Shown here: positions 8,633 through 18,833 of the stretch, one piece after another
How positions within the stretch are numbered: position 1 is the stretch's first letter
Layout: each line of letters begins with the position of its first letter
NCBI RefSeq assembly: GCF_001426265.1
Contig: NZ_LMDG01000001.1
Coordinates: 254,450-318,449, forward strand
Direction of reading: 5' to 3'
Origin: Rhizobium sp. Root1220
GTDB lineage: Bacteria; Pseudomonadota; Alphaproteobacteria; Rhizobiales; Rhizobiaceae
Length of the DNA stretch: 64,000 nt
The notes under the pieces: model-generated
Database searches by the model: none
What the model was told of the DNA's origin: nothing
The model's input: only the letters and a program-made list of their open reading frames with translations
Translations under genes and position numbers: made by a program

Positions 8633-10183
8633 CTATTCGTTGATCAGACGCTTCAGCAGCTCGATTTCATGTGAAAGCTTGGTATCGCCCGAAATCAGCT
8701 CCTCGATCTTGCGCACGGCATGCAACACCGTGGTGTGGTCGCGTCCACCGAAGCGGCGACCGATTTCCGGGAAGGAACGCGGCGTCAGCGTCTTGGCCAG
8801 ATACATGGCGATCTGGCGCGGCTTGACGATGACGCGGGTGCGCCGGTTCGAAACCAGCTCCTGGCGCGAGACATTGTAGTGGCGCGCGACGATGCGCTGG
8901 ATATCCTCGATGCGCACCCGGCGGGGCTCGCCTGAGCCGACCAGATGGGCGAGAAGCTCATCCACGCGTTCGATCGACAGATTTGGCTCGAAGGAGCGAC
9001 GGAAGAGCAACTGGTTGAAAGCGCCTTCCAGTTCACGGCCGCTTGCCGTGATGCTGCGCGCGACATGGTTCAGAAGCTCGGGAGAAATCTCCAGCGACGG
9101 ATCTTCGATGCGCGCTCCAGCAAGGCGACGCTTCAGAATTTCGAGACGCATTTCATAGTCAGGCGCGTCGAGTTCTATCGCCACGCCGCCCTGCAGTCGC
9201 GAACGGACGCGGGGATCAAGCGATTCAAGCTCCCAGGGTGCACGATCGGCAGCGACGACGACCTGCTTGGCACTGTCGAGCAGCATGTTGAGCAGATGGC
9301 AGAACTCGTGCTGTATCATCTTCCCCTGCAGGAACTGCATGTCGTCGATGATCAGAAGGTCGATGTTGCGCAGCGAGTCCTTGAGCGTCAGGGCATCATT
9401 GTCGCGGATTGCCGTGGCGAAGCGCCACATGAAATATTCCGCCGTCAGATAGACGACGCGAAGTGCCCGCGGGTTCTGAACCGCGGCATTGGCGACCGCC
9501 TGCAGCAGATGCGACTTGCCGAGACCAACGCTCGAATGAATGAAAAGCGGATTGAAGCGGACGGCGCCTTGCCCGGCTTCTGCGATTGTCTTTGCCGCCG
9601 CAAGAGCAACCCGGTTCGAGCTGCCTTCGACGAAGGTGTCGAACGTGAAGCGGGAATCCAGCGGCGAGCCAAACAGCGGCTGGCCGGATGTTGTAGGCCG
9701 CGCCGCAGCTGCGGCCGATACCGCCTGCTGCGTAAGCTGACCGGCTTGCTGGGCCGTCGGGCGACGCATGTTGGATACCGTCGACGCGGGCGTCTGAAGA
9801 ACCGTCTCCTCAGTCGGCTTGGCAACGCTGCGCGTCGCCGTGCGAACCATAATTTCGACCTTCAGAATTTCGGAATCTTCCGCCTGAAACAGGCCGGTGA
9901 TCAGATCGAGATAACGGTTGTTGATCCAAGATTTCAGGAACGTCGTCGGCACTGTCAGCCGGACCACGCTCTTGGATACCGAGTGAAGCTTCAGCCGCGC
10001 GAACCAGCTCGCGTAGACATCCGGTCCGACCTGCGCCCTGAGGCGCGCGCTGACGCGATCAAAAAGCACGGCACTTTTCATATCTCCCTTTTCCCCCGCC
10101 GCCTCGGCGCAAACTGAGCCAAACTCTTGCGGTTTATCGCCCCCACTGCCCAAAACATCCGCCGCCATAGAATTCATCTGCAT
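8633..10183 (-). CDS. dnaA: Chromosomal replication initiator DnaA
   Basis: About 516 residues. Domain I ([20 protein letters not shown]), a long variable linker rich in Ala, Gln and Thr, the AAA+ domain with Walker A GLGKSHLL and Walker [11 protein letters not shown], and the domain IV DNA-binding signature ([16 protein letters not shown]) are all present. I chose ATG 10183 because GGAAGG stands seven bases before it; the GTG at 10204 has no such site. DnaA-ATP opens the origin and also regulates transcription. The gene is followed by a terminator and preceded by an unusually long spacer to rpsT. dnaN lies 44 kb away, not adjacent as in many bacteria. Confidence 0.97.
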   Translation of the reverse strand: MQMNSMAADVLGSGGDKPQEFGSVCAEAAGEKGDMKSAVLFDRVSARLRAQVGPDVYASWFARLKLHSVSKSVVRLTVPTTFLKSWINNRYLDLITGLFQAEDSEILKVEIMVRTATRSVAKPTEETVLQTPASTVSNMRRPTAQQAGQLTQQAVSAAAAARPTTSGQPLFGSPLDSRFTFDTFVEGSSNRVALAAAKTIAEAGQGAVRFNPLFIHSSVGLGKSHLLQAVANAAVQNPRALRVVYLTAEYFMWRFATAIRDNDALTLKDSLRNIDLLIIDDMQFLQGKMIQHEFCHLLNMLLDSAKQVVVAADRAPWELESLDPRVRSRLQGGVAIELDAPDYEMRLEILKRRLAGARIEDPSLEISPELLNHVARSITASGRELEGAFNQLLFRRSFEPNLSIERVDELLAHLVGSGEPRRVRIEDIQRIVARHYNVSRQELVSNRRTRVIVKPRQIAMYLAKTLTPRSFPEIGRRFGGRDHTTVLHAVRKIEELISGDTKLSHEIELLKRLINE

Positions 10184-10515
10184 TACGCCGCCTTCCAAAT
10201 TCACCGGCCGACTTTCGTTGTCGCCCGGATTATTTCCCCGCTATGACCGAAAAATGGCACCCTCATGAGCCACTCGCCTGCCGGTTCACTCAAATACCGT
10301 CCTACACAAAACCGCTTCCCGAAAAGCCCGAACCCGTATCATGCGGGTTCGTGTGTCTCCCGGACTGGTCGACGTCCCTCGTCTTACGCCAGCCAGCATG
10401 TCTTCGTCACGACTTCGCCTATCCTTCGGTTTCACGTCAAACGTGCACCCGAAAACGCACAAAGCATCCGCGCCCCGCGACAGCCACGCCGCGGCTAAGA
10501 ACACTCAGATGCGTG

Positions 10516-10541
10516 AAAAACCGGAGGCTTAAAACCTCCGG
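10516..10541 (-). terminator. Isolated intrinsic terminator upstream of dnaA
   Basis: Stem CCGGAGG / CCTCCGG with loop TTTTAAG (minus-strand sense), followed on the minus strand by TTTTTC. It lies about 425 bases after the rpsT terminator and about 335 bases before the dnaA start, so it ends neither annotated gene. It marks the 3' end of an unannotated transcript or an attenuator in a long dnaA leader. Confidence 0.7.
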
Positions 10542-10966
10542 AACAAGAGACACAGAACGATCGGCCTGTCGACGCGACAGTTTCAGATCAAGTCTTCACA
10601 GGTAATGTCCGGACCCCTTGTTGACCGGCATTTAGGCAGGATCGAATGCGGGAATCAACGATGAATTTTACGCAAAATTAAGTGCGCACCGTTGACTCCC
10701 TCGACAGTTTTCGGGCGCCCCATTCACGTCCAAAAAGAATCGCTTTTGAATCAACGAGATTCCGCTCGCCAACAATTTTGACACGCATAAAAAGAAAAAA
10801 AGAAAAAAGCTTCTTGACTCCGTCTAGACCGCAGATTGTGGGGCCTGAGTCGAGCTCACCTGAAGTATCCTGTCGCAAGCCATTGATTTAATTATATATT
10901 TCGTGTCACACGCTCGACATGAATTCGTCGTGGAATTAACCATACGTCAGCTGGTCGGCGGAATCG

Positions 10967-10992
10967 AAAAAGCCCGACAAAGTTGCCGGGCT
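10967..10992 (-). terminator. Terminator of rpsT
   Basis: Stem AGCCCG / CGGGCT enclosing a partly paired loop, followed on the minus strand by TTTTTC. It stands 31 bases after the rpsT stop codon. Confidence 0.8.
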
Positions 10993-11022
10993 AATCATAA
11001 CGATAGGTTTGTTAACGAAAGA

Positions 11023-11301
11023 TTACGCGGTCGCTGCGACCGAGAGAGCCTTCACACGCGCAGCGAGGCGCGAAACCTTGCGGGACGCAGTGTTGGCGTG
11101 AAGAACACCCTTGCTTGCTGCACGGGCCAGCTCAGGCTGCGCGGCAAGGAAAGCTTCCTTTGCCTTGGCTGCATCGCCGGATGCGAGCGCCTCTTCGACC
11201 TGGCGAACGTAAGTGCGAACGCGCGAGCGACGAGCCTTGTTGACGTCGGTACGGCGGGCGATCTTGCGGGTCGCTTTTTTCGCCGAAGTTGTATTGGCCA
11301 T
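11023..11301 (-). CDS. rpsT: 30S ribosomal protein S20
   Basis: A 92-residue basic protein beginning [18 protein letters not shown], with the S20 pattern of Ala/Lys/Arg-rich helices; S20 is usually 85-90 residues. It binds 16S rRNA early in small-subunit assembly. ATG 11301 is preceded by GAGAGG. It has its own terminator. Its place next to dnaA is conserved in Rhizobiales. Confidence 0.96.
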   Translation of the reverse strand: MANTTSAKKATRKIARRTDVNKARRSRVRTYVRQVEEALASGDAAKAKEAFLAAQPELARAASKGVLHANTASRKVSRLAARVKALSVAATA

Positions 11302-11490
11302 GGAATGCCTCTCTCAAGAATTCGAACAAACTCCGCTATTACCGCGGGCCTTGCGGCCAATATCTACACAGCAATGCGGGAGCATTATCGGAAAACCGGA
11401 TTGGCTTCCCGAACCTTGGGCGGGCATATAACCCTAAAGCCAACCGGCGTCAACGCGCATTTTCAAGGAAACGCCGCCTTTCTCCAAGGC

Positions 11491-12264
11491 TCAGCGGTTC
11501 TTGAAGTGGGGTTTGCGCTTTTCAACAAAAGCCGTCATCCCCTCTTTCTGATCCTCGGTGGAAAAGAGGCTATGGAAAAGCCTGCGCTCGAAACGCAGAC
11601 CTTCCTCAAGTGTCGTTTCGAGCGCCCGATTGACGGCCTCCTTGGCCATCAGCACCGATGGACGCGATAGCGAGGCAATTTTGGCGGCTGCCTCCAATGC
11701 CTCATCCAACAGCCGGCCCGGTGCCACCACACGCGAAACGAGTCCCGCACGCTCGGCTTCCGCCGCATCCATCATGCGGCCGGTCAGGATCAGGTCCATC
11801 GCCTTCGATTTGCCGATGGCGCGCGTGAGGCGCTGAGATCCGCCCATGCCGGGAATGACTCCGAGGGTAATCTCCGGCTGGCCGAACTTGGCGGTCTCGG
11901 ATGCGATGATGAAATCGCACATCATGGCAAGCTCGCAGCCGCCGCCGAGCGCAAAGCCGCTGACGGCAGCGATAACGGGCTTGCGGACCTTGGCGACGTC
12001 GTCCCAGCCGCTCATCAGGTCGTGACTATAGACATCGACGTAGTCGAGCAGCTGCATCTCCTTGATGTCTGCGCCAGCGGCAAAGGCGCGCTCGGAGCCG
12101 GTCAACACGATCGCCCCAATGGCATCGTCTGCCTGGAAACCGGCGTGCGCCAGCAGAAGCTCCTTGAGGACGGTCGAGTTGAGTGCATTCAGCGCCTGCG
12201 GGCGGTTCAGCGTGATCAGGCCCACAGCACCGCGGTTTTCGACGATCAGTGTTTCATAAGCCAT
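11491..12264 (-). CDS. Enoyl-CoA hydratase
   Basis: A 257-residue crotonase-family protein. The start is ATG 12264, preceded by GGGAGGAAG and giving the standard N-terminus [19 protein letters not shown]; the frame extends to 12375 without support. The oxyanion-hole segment [12 protein letters not shown] and both catalytic glutamates ([12 protein letters not shown] and [13 protein letters not shown]) are present, as expected for true hydration of trans-2-enoyl-CoA in fatty-acid beta-oxidation. Rhizobia carry this gene between rpsT and mutM. It is probably co-transcribed with mutM, 23 bases upstream. Confidence 0.92.
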   Translation of the reverse strand: MAYETLIVENRGAVGLITLNRPQALNALNSTVLKELLLAHAGFQADDAIGAIVLTGSERAFAAGADIKEMQLLDYVDVYSHDLMSGWDDVAKVRKPVIAAVSGFALGGGCELAMMCDFIIASETAKFGQPEITLGVIPGMGGSQRLTRAIGKSKAMDLILTGRMMDAAEAERAGLVSRVVAPGRLLDEALEAAAKIASLSRPSVLMAKEAVNRALETTLEEGLRFERRLFHSLFSTEDQKEGMTAFVEKRKPHFKNR

Positions 12265-12287
12265 GGTCTTCCTCCCGGTCGAGTTCA

Positions 12288-13178
12288 CTATTTCTGGCAG
12301 ACGGGGCAATAAAAGGTAGAGCGCCCGGCCTGAACGATCCGGGCAACCGTACCGCCGCAGCCGGGTGTGCGGCAAGGCTGACCTTCGCGGTCATAAACCG
12401 AGAAGGAATGCTGGAAATAACCGAGCGACCCGTCCGCCTTGATATGATCGCGCAGCGACGAACCGCCGGCCTTGATGGCATCGGCGATCACATCCCTGAT
12501 CGAGGCGACCAGCAATTCCATCTGCGCCGTGGGCCTGCCGGTTTTCGTCACAAGGGATGCGGCGGCGCGCGTCGGCTTCAGATGGGCTCGCCACAGGGCC
12601 TCGCACACATAGATGTTGCCGAGACCGGCAATATTCTTCTGGTCGAGCAGCGCGCCCTTCAACGGCTGTGACTTGCCTACGAAGCGCTTGGCGAGATAGG
12701 CGGCGCTGAGCTCGTTGCCCGTGGGCTCCGGACCGAGGCCTAGGAGAAAAGGGTTTACGTCGAGCGCAATCCGTTCGGCCATGTCCATGAAGCCGAAGCG
12801 GCGCGGGTCATTGTAGATGACCTGGCTCGGGCCCGCCGGGCCATCCAGATGGAAGATCGCGTGATCGTGCTTTTCGTCCTTGGATCTCGGATGATGAAAG
12901 TCGCCCGGCACATCGGAAGCCGGTCCGGCTTCTATGCGGAAGGATCCCGACATGCCGAGGTGGGAGATAATGGTGCTTCCGTCATCGAGATCGATCAGCA
13001 GATACTTGGCGCGGCGGCCGAGAGAGAGGATGGTCCGTCCCGAGGCCCTCGCCGCGAAATCGTCCGGAAACGGGAAGCGCAAATCATTGCGTCGCAGCTC
13101 CAGCCGGACGATGCGTGCGCCCTCCATCGTCGGCGCAAGCCCGCGTCTGACGGTTTCGACTTCTGGCAATTCCGGCAT
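12288..13178 (-). CDS. mutM: Formamidopyrimidine-DNA glycosylase
   Basis: A 296-residue protein starting at ATG 13178, which gives [14 protein letters not shown]; Pro2 must be N-terminal for catalysis, so the longer frame to 13208 cannot be right. The lysine of GRRAKYLL, the helix-two-turn-helix and the C-terminal zinc finger (PCRTPGCGG then FYCPVC, four cysteines) are intact. It excises 8-oxoguanine and Fapy lesions and nicks the abasic site. It is divergent from ubiE across about 150 bases. Confidence 0.96.
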   Translation of the reverse strand: MPELPEVETVRRGLAPTMEGARIVRLELRRNDLRFPFPDDFAARASGRTILSLGRRAKYLLIDLDDGSTIISHLGMSGSFRIEAGPASDVPGDFHHPRSKDEKHDHAIFHLDGPAGPSQVIYNDPRRFGFMDMAERIALDVNPFLLGLGPEPTGNELSAAYLAKRFVGKSQPLKGALLDQKNIAGLGNIYVCEALWRAHLKPTRAAASLVTKTGRPTAQMELLVASIRDVIADAIKAGGSSLRDHIKADGSLGYFQHSFSVYDREGQPCRTPGCGGTVARIVQAGRSTFYCPVCQK

Positions 13179-13329
13179 CTTAACCCATCTATATCTAACA
13201 TGTTTCAACCGTCCGCGATGTGCGCTATAGCGCCAAGGTGCCGCGGACCGGAGCGTGGCCCACAGATAGCGCCAACGGCCCGCTTTCGCTATGGTCGCCG
13301 CGTTGATTTAAGAGATATGGAGCAGTTCG

Positions 13330-14106
13330 ATGTCAGACAGCCGTACCTCCGCCGAAGGCGGCATGGAAACATCCTACGGCTTCCGCGAAGTTGCGGGCGG
13401 TGAAAAGCAGGGGCTCGTCAACGACGTCTTCCACAAGGTCGCCAAGCGCTACGACATCATGAACGACGTGATGTCGGTCGGCATGCACCGCGTCTGGAAG
13501 GATGCGATGATATCGGCGCTGAACCCGCGCAAGGAGCCCGGCTACAAGGTGCTGGACGTTGCCGGCGGCACCGGCGACATCGCTTTCCGCATCGTCGAGG
13601 CATCCGGCGGTCAGGCGCATGCCACCGTGCTGGACATCAACGGCTCGATGCTCGGCGTCGGCGCGGAGCGCGCGGCCAAGAAGAAGCTTTCCGACAACCT
13701 GACCTTCATAGAGGCTAACGCGGAAGAACTGCCATTCGAGGCGAACAGCTTCGACGCCTACACGATCGCCTTCGGGATCCGCAACGTGCCGCGCATCGAC
13801 GTGGCGCTCGGCGAAGCCTATCGCGTGCTGAAACGCGGCGGTCGGCTGCTGGTGCTGGAATTTTCCGAAGTCGACATGCCGCTGCTCGACCGCGTCTACG
13901 AGACCTGGTCGTTCAATGCCATTCCGAAGTTCGGGAAGGCGATTACCGGTGACGCGGAGCCCTATCAGTATCTCGTCGAATCCATCCGCAAATTCCCCAA
14001 CCAGGAGAACTTTGCAGCCATGATCCGCGGTGCCGGCTTCTCGCGCGTCAGCTTCACCAATTACACCGGCGGCATCGCTGCCCTGCATTCCGGCTGGAAG
14101 CTCTAG
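13330..14106 (+). CDS. ubiE: Ubiquinone/menaquinone C-methyltransferase UbiE
   Basis: A 258-residue SAM-dependent methyltransferase: [25 protein letters not shown] near the start, motif [12 protein letters not shown] and the [15 protein letters not shown] segment. It performs the C-methylation of the benzoquinol ring in ubiquinone synthesis. It is followed after 61 bases by ubiB on the same strand, as in other Rhizobiales. Confidence 0.95.
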   Translation: MSDSRTSAEGGMETSYGFREVAGGEKQGLVNDVFHKVAKRYDIMNDVMSVGMHRVWKDAMISALNPRKEPGYKVLDVAGGTGDIAFRIVEASGGQAHATVLDINGSMLGVGAERAAKKKLSDNLTFIEANAEELPFEANSFDAYTIAFGIRNVPRIDVALGEAYRVLKRGGRLLVLEFSEVDMPLLDRVYETWSFNAIPKFGKAITGDAEPYQYLVESIRKFPNQENFAAMIRGAGFSRVSFTNYTGGIAALHSGWKL

Positions 14107-14167
14107 GAATGGCAGCAAGCACCATGACACTGCATGCGGCCCGCATTAGCAGAGAATTCCGGACCTC

Positions 14168-15742
14168 ATGAGCACTTTGGGAGCATATTTCCGACTCTGG
14201 CGCGTCGGCTGGATTCTGGTGCGCGAAGGCGTCATTTCGGCGCTGCCGTCCGATGACCTGCCGCCTTCCGTCGGCGCCGCCAAGTCGTTTGCCGGCCTCT
14301 TCGCGCGCAATCGCGCCAAGTCCCAGAAACGCAGCGACAGGTTGGCCAAGGCGGTCGAAAGGCTCGGGCCGTCCTATGTGAAGATCGGCCAGTTCCTCGC
14401 CACCCGGCCCGACGTTGTCGGGGTAGAGTTCGCAGACGATCTTTCGCAGCTCCAGGACAGCATGGCCTTCTTCCCGCAGGCAGCGGCAAAGGCGAGCATA
14501 GAAGGCTCGCTCGGTCGTTCGATCGACGAGCTTTATGCAAGCTTCGGCGATCCGATCGCTGCCGCCTCGATCGCGCAGGTACATCCCGCCGAGGTTGACA
14601 CGCCTACGGGGCGCAAGAAGGTCGCCGTCAAGGTGGTACGCCCGGGCGTGCGCCAGCGCTTCACGCATGATATCGAGGCGATGTATCTCGTCGCCCATAT
14701 GCAGGAGCGCTTCATGCCTTCCAGCCGGCGCCTCAGGCCGATTGAGGTGACGAAGACGCTGGAGCAGACGACCAAGGTCGAAATGGACCTTCGGCTGGAG
14801 GCCGCAGCCCTTTCGGAGATCGCCGAGAACACGGAAAAGGATCCGGGTTTCCGCGTGCCGACGGTGGACTGGGAGCGCACCGGTCGCGACGTCATCACCA
14901 TGGAATGGATCGACGGCGTCAAGATGTCCGACGTTGATGGCTTGCGGGCTGCCGGCCACGATCTCAATGCGCTCGCCGACACGCTGATACAGTCCTTCCT
15001 GCGCCACACACTGCGCGACGGCTTCTTCCATGCCGACATGCATCCCGGCAATCTCTTCGTCGACGCAACGGGCATGATCGTAGCCGTCGACATGGGCATC
15101 GTCGGACGACTCGGCAAGAAGGAGCGCCGTTTCCTCGCCGAAATCCTCTACGGCTTCATCACCCGCGATTATATCCGCGTGGCGGAAGTGCATTTCGAAG
15201 CGGGCTACGTGCCCAGCCACCACAATATCGAGAGCTTTGCACAGGCGATTCGTGCCATCGGCGAGCCTATTCACGGCCAGCCGGCCGAAACCATCTCGAT
15301 GGGCAAGCTCCTGACATTGCTCTTCGAAGTGACCGAACTCTTCGACATGGCAACGCGCCCGGAACTGGTGATGCTGCAGAAGACGATGGTCGTCGTCGAG
15401 GGCGTCTCACGCATCCTGAACCCGCGTTTCAACATGTGGAAAGCGTCAGAACCCGTCGTTGGCGACTGGATCCGCAACAATTTGGGCCCGAAGCGGATCG
15501 TCACCGACATCAAGGATGGCCTCAAGGCAGCGGTAAAGCTCGCCGAGGCCGCGCCGGAAATTGCGGCGAAGACAGAGAAGTTCCATCAGCAGCTTCTGCA
15601 CATGAGCGAGAACGGCCTGCGCTTCGATGCCGAGACGGCCGAAGCGATCGGCCGGTCCGAAGCGCGCCATAACCGCTCCGGCCGCGTCGCCCTCTGGATT
15701 ATTGCGCTGACCCTTCTCTATATTGCCTGGGTGGTGACCTGA
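14168..15742 (+). CDS. ubiB: Ubiquinone biosynthesis accessory kinase-like protein UbiB
   Basis: A 524-residue protein of the ABC1/ADCK/UbiB atypical kinase family. It has the family KxGQ motif (YVKIGQFLATRPD), the alanine-rich loop AAASIAQVHPAEV, the catalytic-loop-like HADMHPGNLFV and VDMGIVGRL in place of DFG, plus a C-terminal membrane anchor (VALWIIALTLLYIAWVV). It supports the hydroxylase/methylase complex of ubiquinone synthesis at the inner membrane. In related genomes coaBC and dut follow directly; here 11 kb of other genes intervene. Confidence 0.94.
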   Translation: MSTLGAYFRLWRVGWILVREGVISALPSDDLPPSVGAAKSFAGLFARNRAKSQKRSDRLAKAVERLGPSYVKIGQFLATRPDVVGVEFADDLSQLQDSMAFFPQAAAKASIEGSLGRSIDELYASFGDPIAAASIAQVHPAEVDTPTGRKKVAVKVVRPGVRQRFTHDIEAMYLVAHMQERFMPSSRRLRPIEVTKTLEQTTKVEMDLRLEAAALSEIAENTEKDPGFRVPTVDWERTGRDVITMEWIDGVKMSDVDGLRAAGHDLNALADTLIQSFLRHTLRDGFFHADMHPGNLFVDATGMIVAVDMGIVGRLGKKERRFLAEILYGFITRDYIRVAEVHFEAGYVPSHHNIESFAQAIRAIGEPIHGQPAETISMGKLLTLLFEVTELFDMATRPELVMLQKTMVVVEGVSRILNPRFNMWKASEPVVGDWIRNNLGPKRIVTDIKDGLKAAVKLAEAAPEIAAKTEKFHQQLLHMSENGLRFDAETAEAIGRSEARHNRSGRVALWIIALTLLYIAWVVT

Positions 15743-15837
15743 CCCGCACGCATGCAAATACATGCTGTGTTCGATATTTGGGATATCCCGTCGCCTGACG
15801 CCGTCGCATAGTCTCGCTTTTCAAGGAGATACGGCAG

Positions 15838-17421
15838 ATGAAGCATGAACGCCCCGGCATCGAACTTTCCGGCCAGCCCCTGAGCTTTGCCGAGATGGCG
15901 AGAATCGGCGCCGGCAAGGTGGCGCTTTCGGCTTCGGCGACCGGCATGGCCCGCGTCGAGATCGCCCGCGCGGTCGTCGAGGATGCCATCGCGGCCGGTA
16001 CGCCTGTTTATGGCGCCACCACCGGCGTCGGCGCCATGAAAGACGTCGAATGGTCGCCGGAGGATCTGGAAGCCTTCAGCCTTGGCCTCGTGCGCGCTCA
16101 CCACTTCGGCACGGGCACACCGTTTTCCTGCGCAGTCGTTCGCAACGCCATGGCGATTCGGGTGAATACGGCGCTGACCGGCCAGGTCGGTTGCACGTCG
16201 GAACTGGTCGAAGCCTATATCCGCATGCTCGATGCCGACGTCATTCCGGTGGTGCGGCGGACGGGCTCGATCGGCTGTGCCGACATTGGCCTGATGGGAC
16301 AGATCGGCGCGGTGCTGACCGGCGTCGGTGAAGCGGTTTATCGCGGCAAGCGCATGCAAGCGGCCGACGCCTTTGCGGCTGCCGGCCTCAAGCCGGTGAT
16401 GATGGCGCCGCGTGACAGCCTGGCATCGCTCAGCGTCAATGCCGTCTCCTTTGCCGCCGCAGCCGATGCAACCCGCAATGCGGCCGCGTCGATACGCATA
16501 TTGCTGGCAACTGGCATGATGGCATCCGGTTCGCTTGGTGCATCGCGTGATCCATGGCGGGCCGTGCGGCACGTCGGCACGTCGCGCGAAGCCTTGATCG
16601 GCGCCTGGCTCTGCAATGCCTCCGACCAATGGGAATGGCCCGTCACCACCCATGTCCAGGATCCGCTCAGCCTGCGCATGGTGGCGCAGGTGTTTGGCGC
16701 CGTCATCGAGAACCTGCTGACGACAGGACACAAAATCCTTGCAGCCACCGGCCGCTCGGATGACAATCCCGTGGTGGTCGAGGGTCGTGTCATGACATCC
16801 GGTGGCTCGCTGCCGCTCGACGTAACGATCCTGCTGGAATCGGCAGCGCTTTGCATGGCCCATGCGGCCCGAAACGCCTTCAATCGCTGCGTACTGCTCG
16901 GCAACGGCCAACGGCGTGATCTCCCAGTCAACCTCGTGCCGCCGGGTCGGATCGCCACTGGCTTCGGCCCCATCATCAAGCTGGCCGGTGAAATCTTTTC
17001 GCGGGTGCTGTCGATGTCGAACCCGGTCTCGGCGCAGTCGCTCGTCGTCGCCGCCGGCCTGGAGGACGAGGCAGCCTTCCTGCCACTGGTGATCGAGCGC
17101 TTCGAGCGCCAGACCCGGGCGTTGCGGCGTCTTGCAGCGCTTGAGGCGTTGCTTGCATCACAGGCTGCCGACATCCTCAACGATACTCCGAAGGGTGTGT
17201 CGGGCATGATCTACGACGTCGTCCGCAAACATGCCGATTTCTACACTGTCGACCGCCCGCTCTCGGCAGAAGTCGAGGCGATAGAGGAAGAACTTGGCTC
17301 GGACGAATTCATCTCGAAGCTGATCGAGCAGGTCCCAATCGCCTCCTTTGACGATTTCTTTGCGCTCGGCTCGCTTGAGCGCATCGAACAGAGGCTGACG
17401 CGGGAATCGGTCGTCATCTGA
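15838..17421 (+). CDS. MIO-less ammonia-lyase-family protein, candidate ergothionase
   Basis: A 527-residue member of the histidine/phenylalanine ammonia-lyase superfamily with a strong AAGGAGAT ribosome site. Family landmarks are present: VYGATTGVG (Tyr58), QDPLSLRMVAQVFG, SDDNPVV and a C-terminal helical domain. At the position where lyases have the Ala-Ser-Gly triad that cyclises to the MIO electrophile, this protein has GSIGCAD (143-149), so no MIO can form. Ergothionase, which eliminates trimethylamine from ergothioneine by acid-base chemistry, belongs to this superfamily. With a urocanase-like gene, a hydantoinase and a carbamoylase downstream, ergothionase is the best call; a plain histidine ammonia-lyase is unlikely. 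Function is inferred, not shown. Confidence 0.7.
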   Translation: MKHERPGIELSGQPLSFAEMARIGAGKVALSASATGMARVEIARAVVEDAIAAGTPVYGATTGVGAMKDVEWSPEDLEAFSLGLVRAHHFGTGTPFSCAVVRNAMAIRVNTALTGQVGCTSELVEAYIRMLDADVIPVVRRTGSIGCADIGLMGQIGAVLTGVGEAVYRGKRMQAADAFAAAGLKPVMMAPRDSLASLSVNAVSFAAAADATRNAAASIRILLATGMMASGSLGASRDPWRAVRHVGTSREALIGAWLCNASDQWEWPVTTHVQDPLSLRMVAQVFGAVIENLLTTGHKILAATGRSDDNPVVVEGRVMTSGGSLPLDVTILLESAALCMAHAARNAFNRCVLLGNGQRRDLPVNLVPPGRIATGFGPIIKLAGEIFSRVLSMSNPVSAQSLVVAAGLEDEAAFLPLVIERFERQTRALRRLAALEALLASQAADILNDTPKGVSGMIYDVVRKHADFYTVDRPLSAEVEAIEEELGSDEFISKLIEQVPIASFDDFFALGSLERIEQRLTRESVVI

Positions 17422-17450
17422 GACTTTGAGCTTACACGGAGAATTGCGGC

Positions 17451-18833
17451 ATGGCTGATTTCGATCTCGTTCTGCAAGGCACGGTCGTGTTGCCGGAGCG
17501 CATTGTCGAGGAGGGCTACGTCGCCGTTCGCGACGGCAGGATTGCGGAAGTCGGCATCGGCGTTCCGCCCGCCGCCAGGGAGCGGCATCTGCTTGGCAAG
17601 GCGCTGATCCTGCCCGGCGCAATCGATGCGCAAGTGCATTCACTGTCGCAGAAGGACCAGGAAGACTTCCTCTGGTCGACCCGTTCGGCAGCCGCCGGCG
17701 GCGTGACGACGATCGTCGACATGCCCTATGACGAGGGAAATCTCGTCTGCTCGGCGGAAGCGGTGAGGCGGAAGGTCGAGCATGCTAGCCCGCAGGCGCG
17801 TGTCGACTTCGCGCTCTACGGCACGGTCGACCCCGAGGATGGACCGGCGCGCATCCGCGAGATGGTCGACGCCGGCGTCGCAGCCTTCAAGTTCTCGACC
17901 TTCGGCACAGACCCCAAGCGCTTCCCGCGCATTCCCCCTGCCCTGCTCGACGCCTGCTTCGCAGCGATCGCCCCGACGGGCCTGACGGCCGGTGTCCATA
18001 ACGAGGATGACGAGGCGGTGCGCACCTATATCGAGCAGGTGAAGGCAAGCGGCGTCAGCGACTATCGCGCCCACGGCCTATCCCGCCCGCCGATCACCGA
18101 GCTGCTGGCCATGCACACGATCTTCGAGACCGGTGCCCATACCGGCTGCCCGTCGCATGTGGTGCATTGCTCGCTAGGGCGCGGCTACGACATCGCCCGC
18201 GCCTATCGCCGGGACGGCTTCGAGGCGACGGTGGAATGCTGCATCCACTACCTGACGCTCGATGAGGAAAACGACGTGAAGCATCTGGGCGGCAAGGCGA
18301 AGATCAACCCGCCGATCCGGCCCCGCGCCGAGGTCGAGACGCTGTGGCGCAAGGTGGCGGAAGGCAATGTCTGGCTGGTTTCGACTGACCATGTGAGCTG
18401 GTCGGAGAACCGCAAAACCAATCCGGACATGCTGGCGAACGCCTCCGGCGTGCCTGGGCTCGAGGTGATGGTGCCGCTCTTCGTCAAGGGTGCCGCCGAG
18501 CGCGGCATTCCGCTGACATGGGCGGCGAAGCTGATGGCCGAGAACCCGGCGAAACACTTCCGCCTCGACAATGTGAAGGGCGCGCTGACGCCGGGCAAGG
18601 ACGCCGACATCGTCGTGCTGGAGCCGCGCGAGACCATCTACGACGCCGCCGCGAGCGGCAACAATGTCGTCGGCTGGAGCCCCTACAACGGCATCCGCCT
18701 TCCCTGGACGGTGTCCGCGACCTATCTGCGCGGCGAGCAGATCGCCGAGGGCTCGACGGTGACGGCCGAGCCGGGGACAGGCCGTTTCGTCCGCCCGCTG
18801 CCGCGGCAGGTGATCGCCGGAGAGACCGCATGA
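17451..18833 (+). CDS. Dihydropyrimidinase/hydantoinase-family amidohydrolase
   Basis: A 460-residue cyclic amidohydrolase resembling hydantoinase, dihydropyrimidinase and allantoinase. The candidate bridging lysine (FKFS, Lys147), His183 (GVHNEDDE), His239 (HVVHCS) and Asp313 (STDHVSW) are visible. The usual first HxH metal motif after PGxID is instead Gln61-Val-His63, so one metal-ligand histidine is replaced by glutamine. In the proposed pathway it would open hydantoin-5-propionate to N-carbamoylglutamate. It overlaps the carbamoylase gene (ATGA), which supports joint function. Allantoinase activity is an alternative, but no other purine-degradation genes are nearby. Confidence 0.75.
   Translation: MADFDLVLQGTVVLPERIVEEGYVAVRDGRIAEVGIGVPPAARERHLLGKALILPGAIDAQVHSLSQKDQEDFLWSTRSAAAGGVTTIVDMPYDEGNLVCSAEAVRRKVEHASPQARVDFALYGTVDPEDGPARIREMVDAGVAAFKFSTFGTDPKRFPRIPPALLDACFAAIAPTGLTAGVHNEDDEAVRTYIEQVKASGVSDYRAHGLSRPPITELLAMHTIFETGAHTGCPSHVVHCSLGRGYDIARAYRRDGFEATVECCIHYLTLDEENDVKHLGGKAKINPPIRPRAEVETLWRKVAEGNVWLVSTDHVSWSENRKTNPDMLANASGVPGLEVMVPLFVKGAAERGIPLTWAAKLMAENPAKHFRLDNVKGALTPGKDADIVVLEPRETIYDAAASGNNVVGWSPYNGIRLPWTVSATYLRGEQIAEGSTVTAEPGTGRFVRPLPRQVIAGETA

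Larger units (their letters stand above)
10205..11022. other. Long dnaA-rpsT spacer without a protein gene
   Basis: About 820 bases. I see no convincing coding frame and no clustered DnaA boxes (TTATCCACA-like). It holds two minus-strand terminator hairpins, one for rpsT (10967-10992) and a second, isolated one (10521-10541). A purine-rich run near 10790-10807 and an AT-rich stretch at 10885-10900 stand out against the GC-rich surroundings. It probably contains the dnaA promoter and leader and perhaps a small RNA. Confidence 0.6.

Noticed and set aside
10205-11022. Chromosomal origin next to dnaA
   Set aside because: No cluster of TTATCCACA-like boxes is visible. In many alphaproteobacteria the origin is not next to dnaA.
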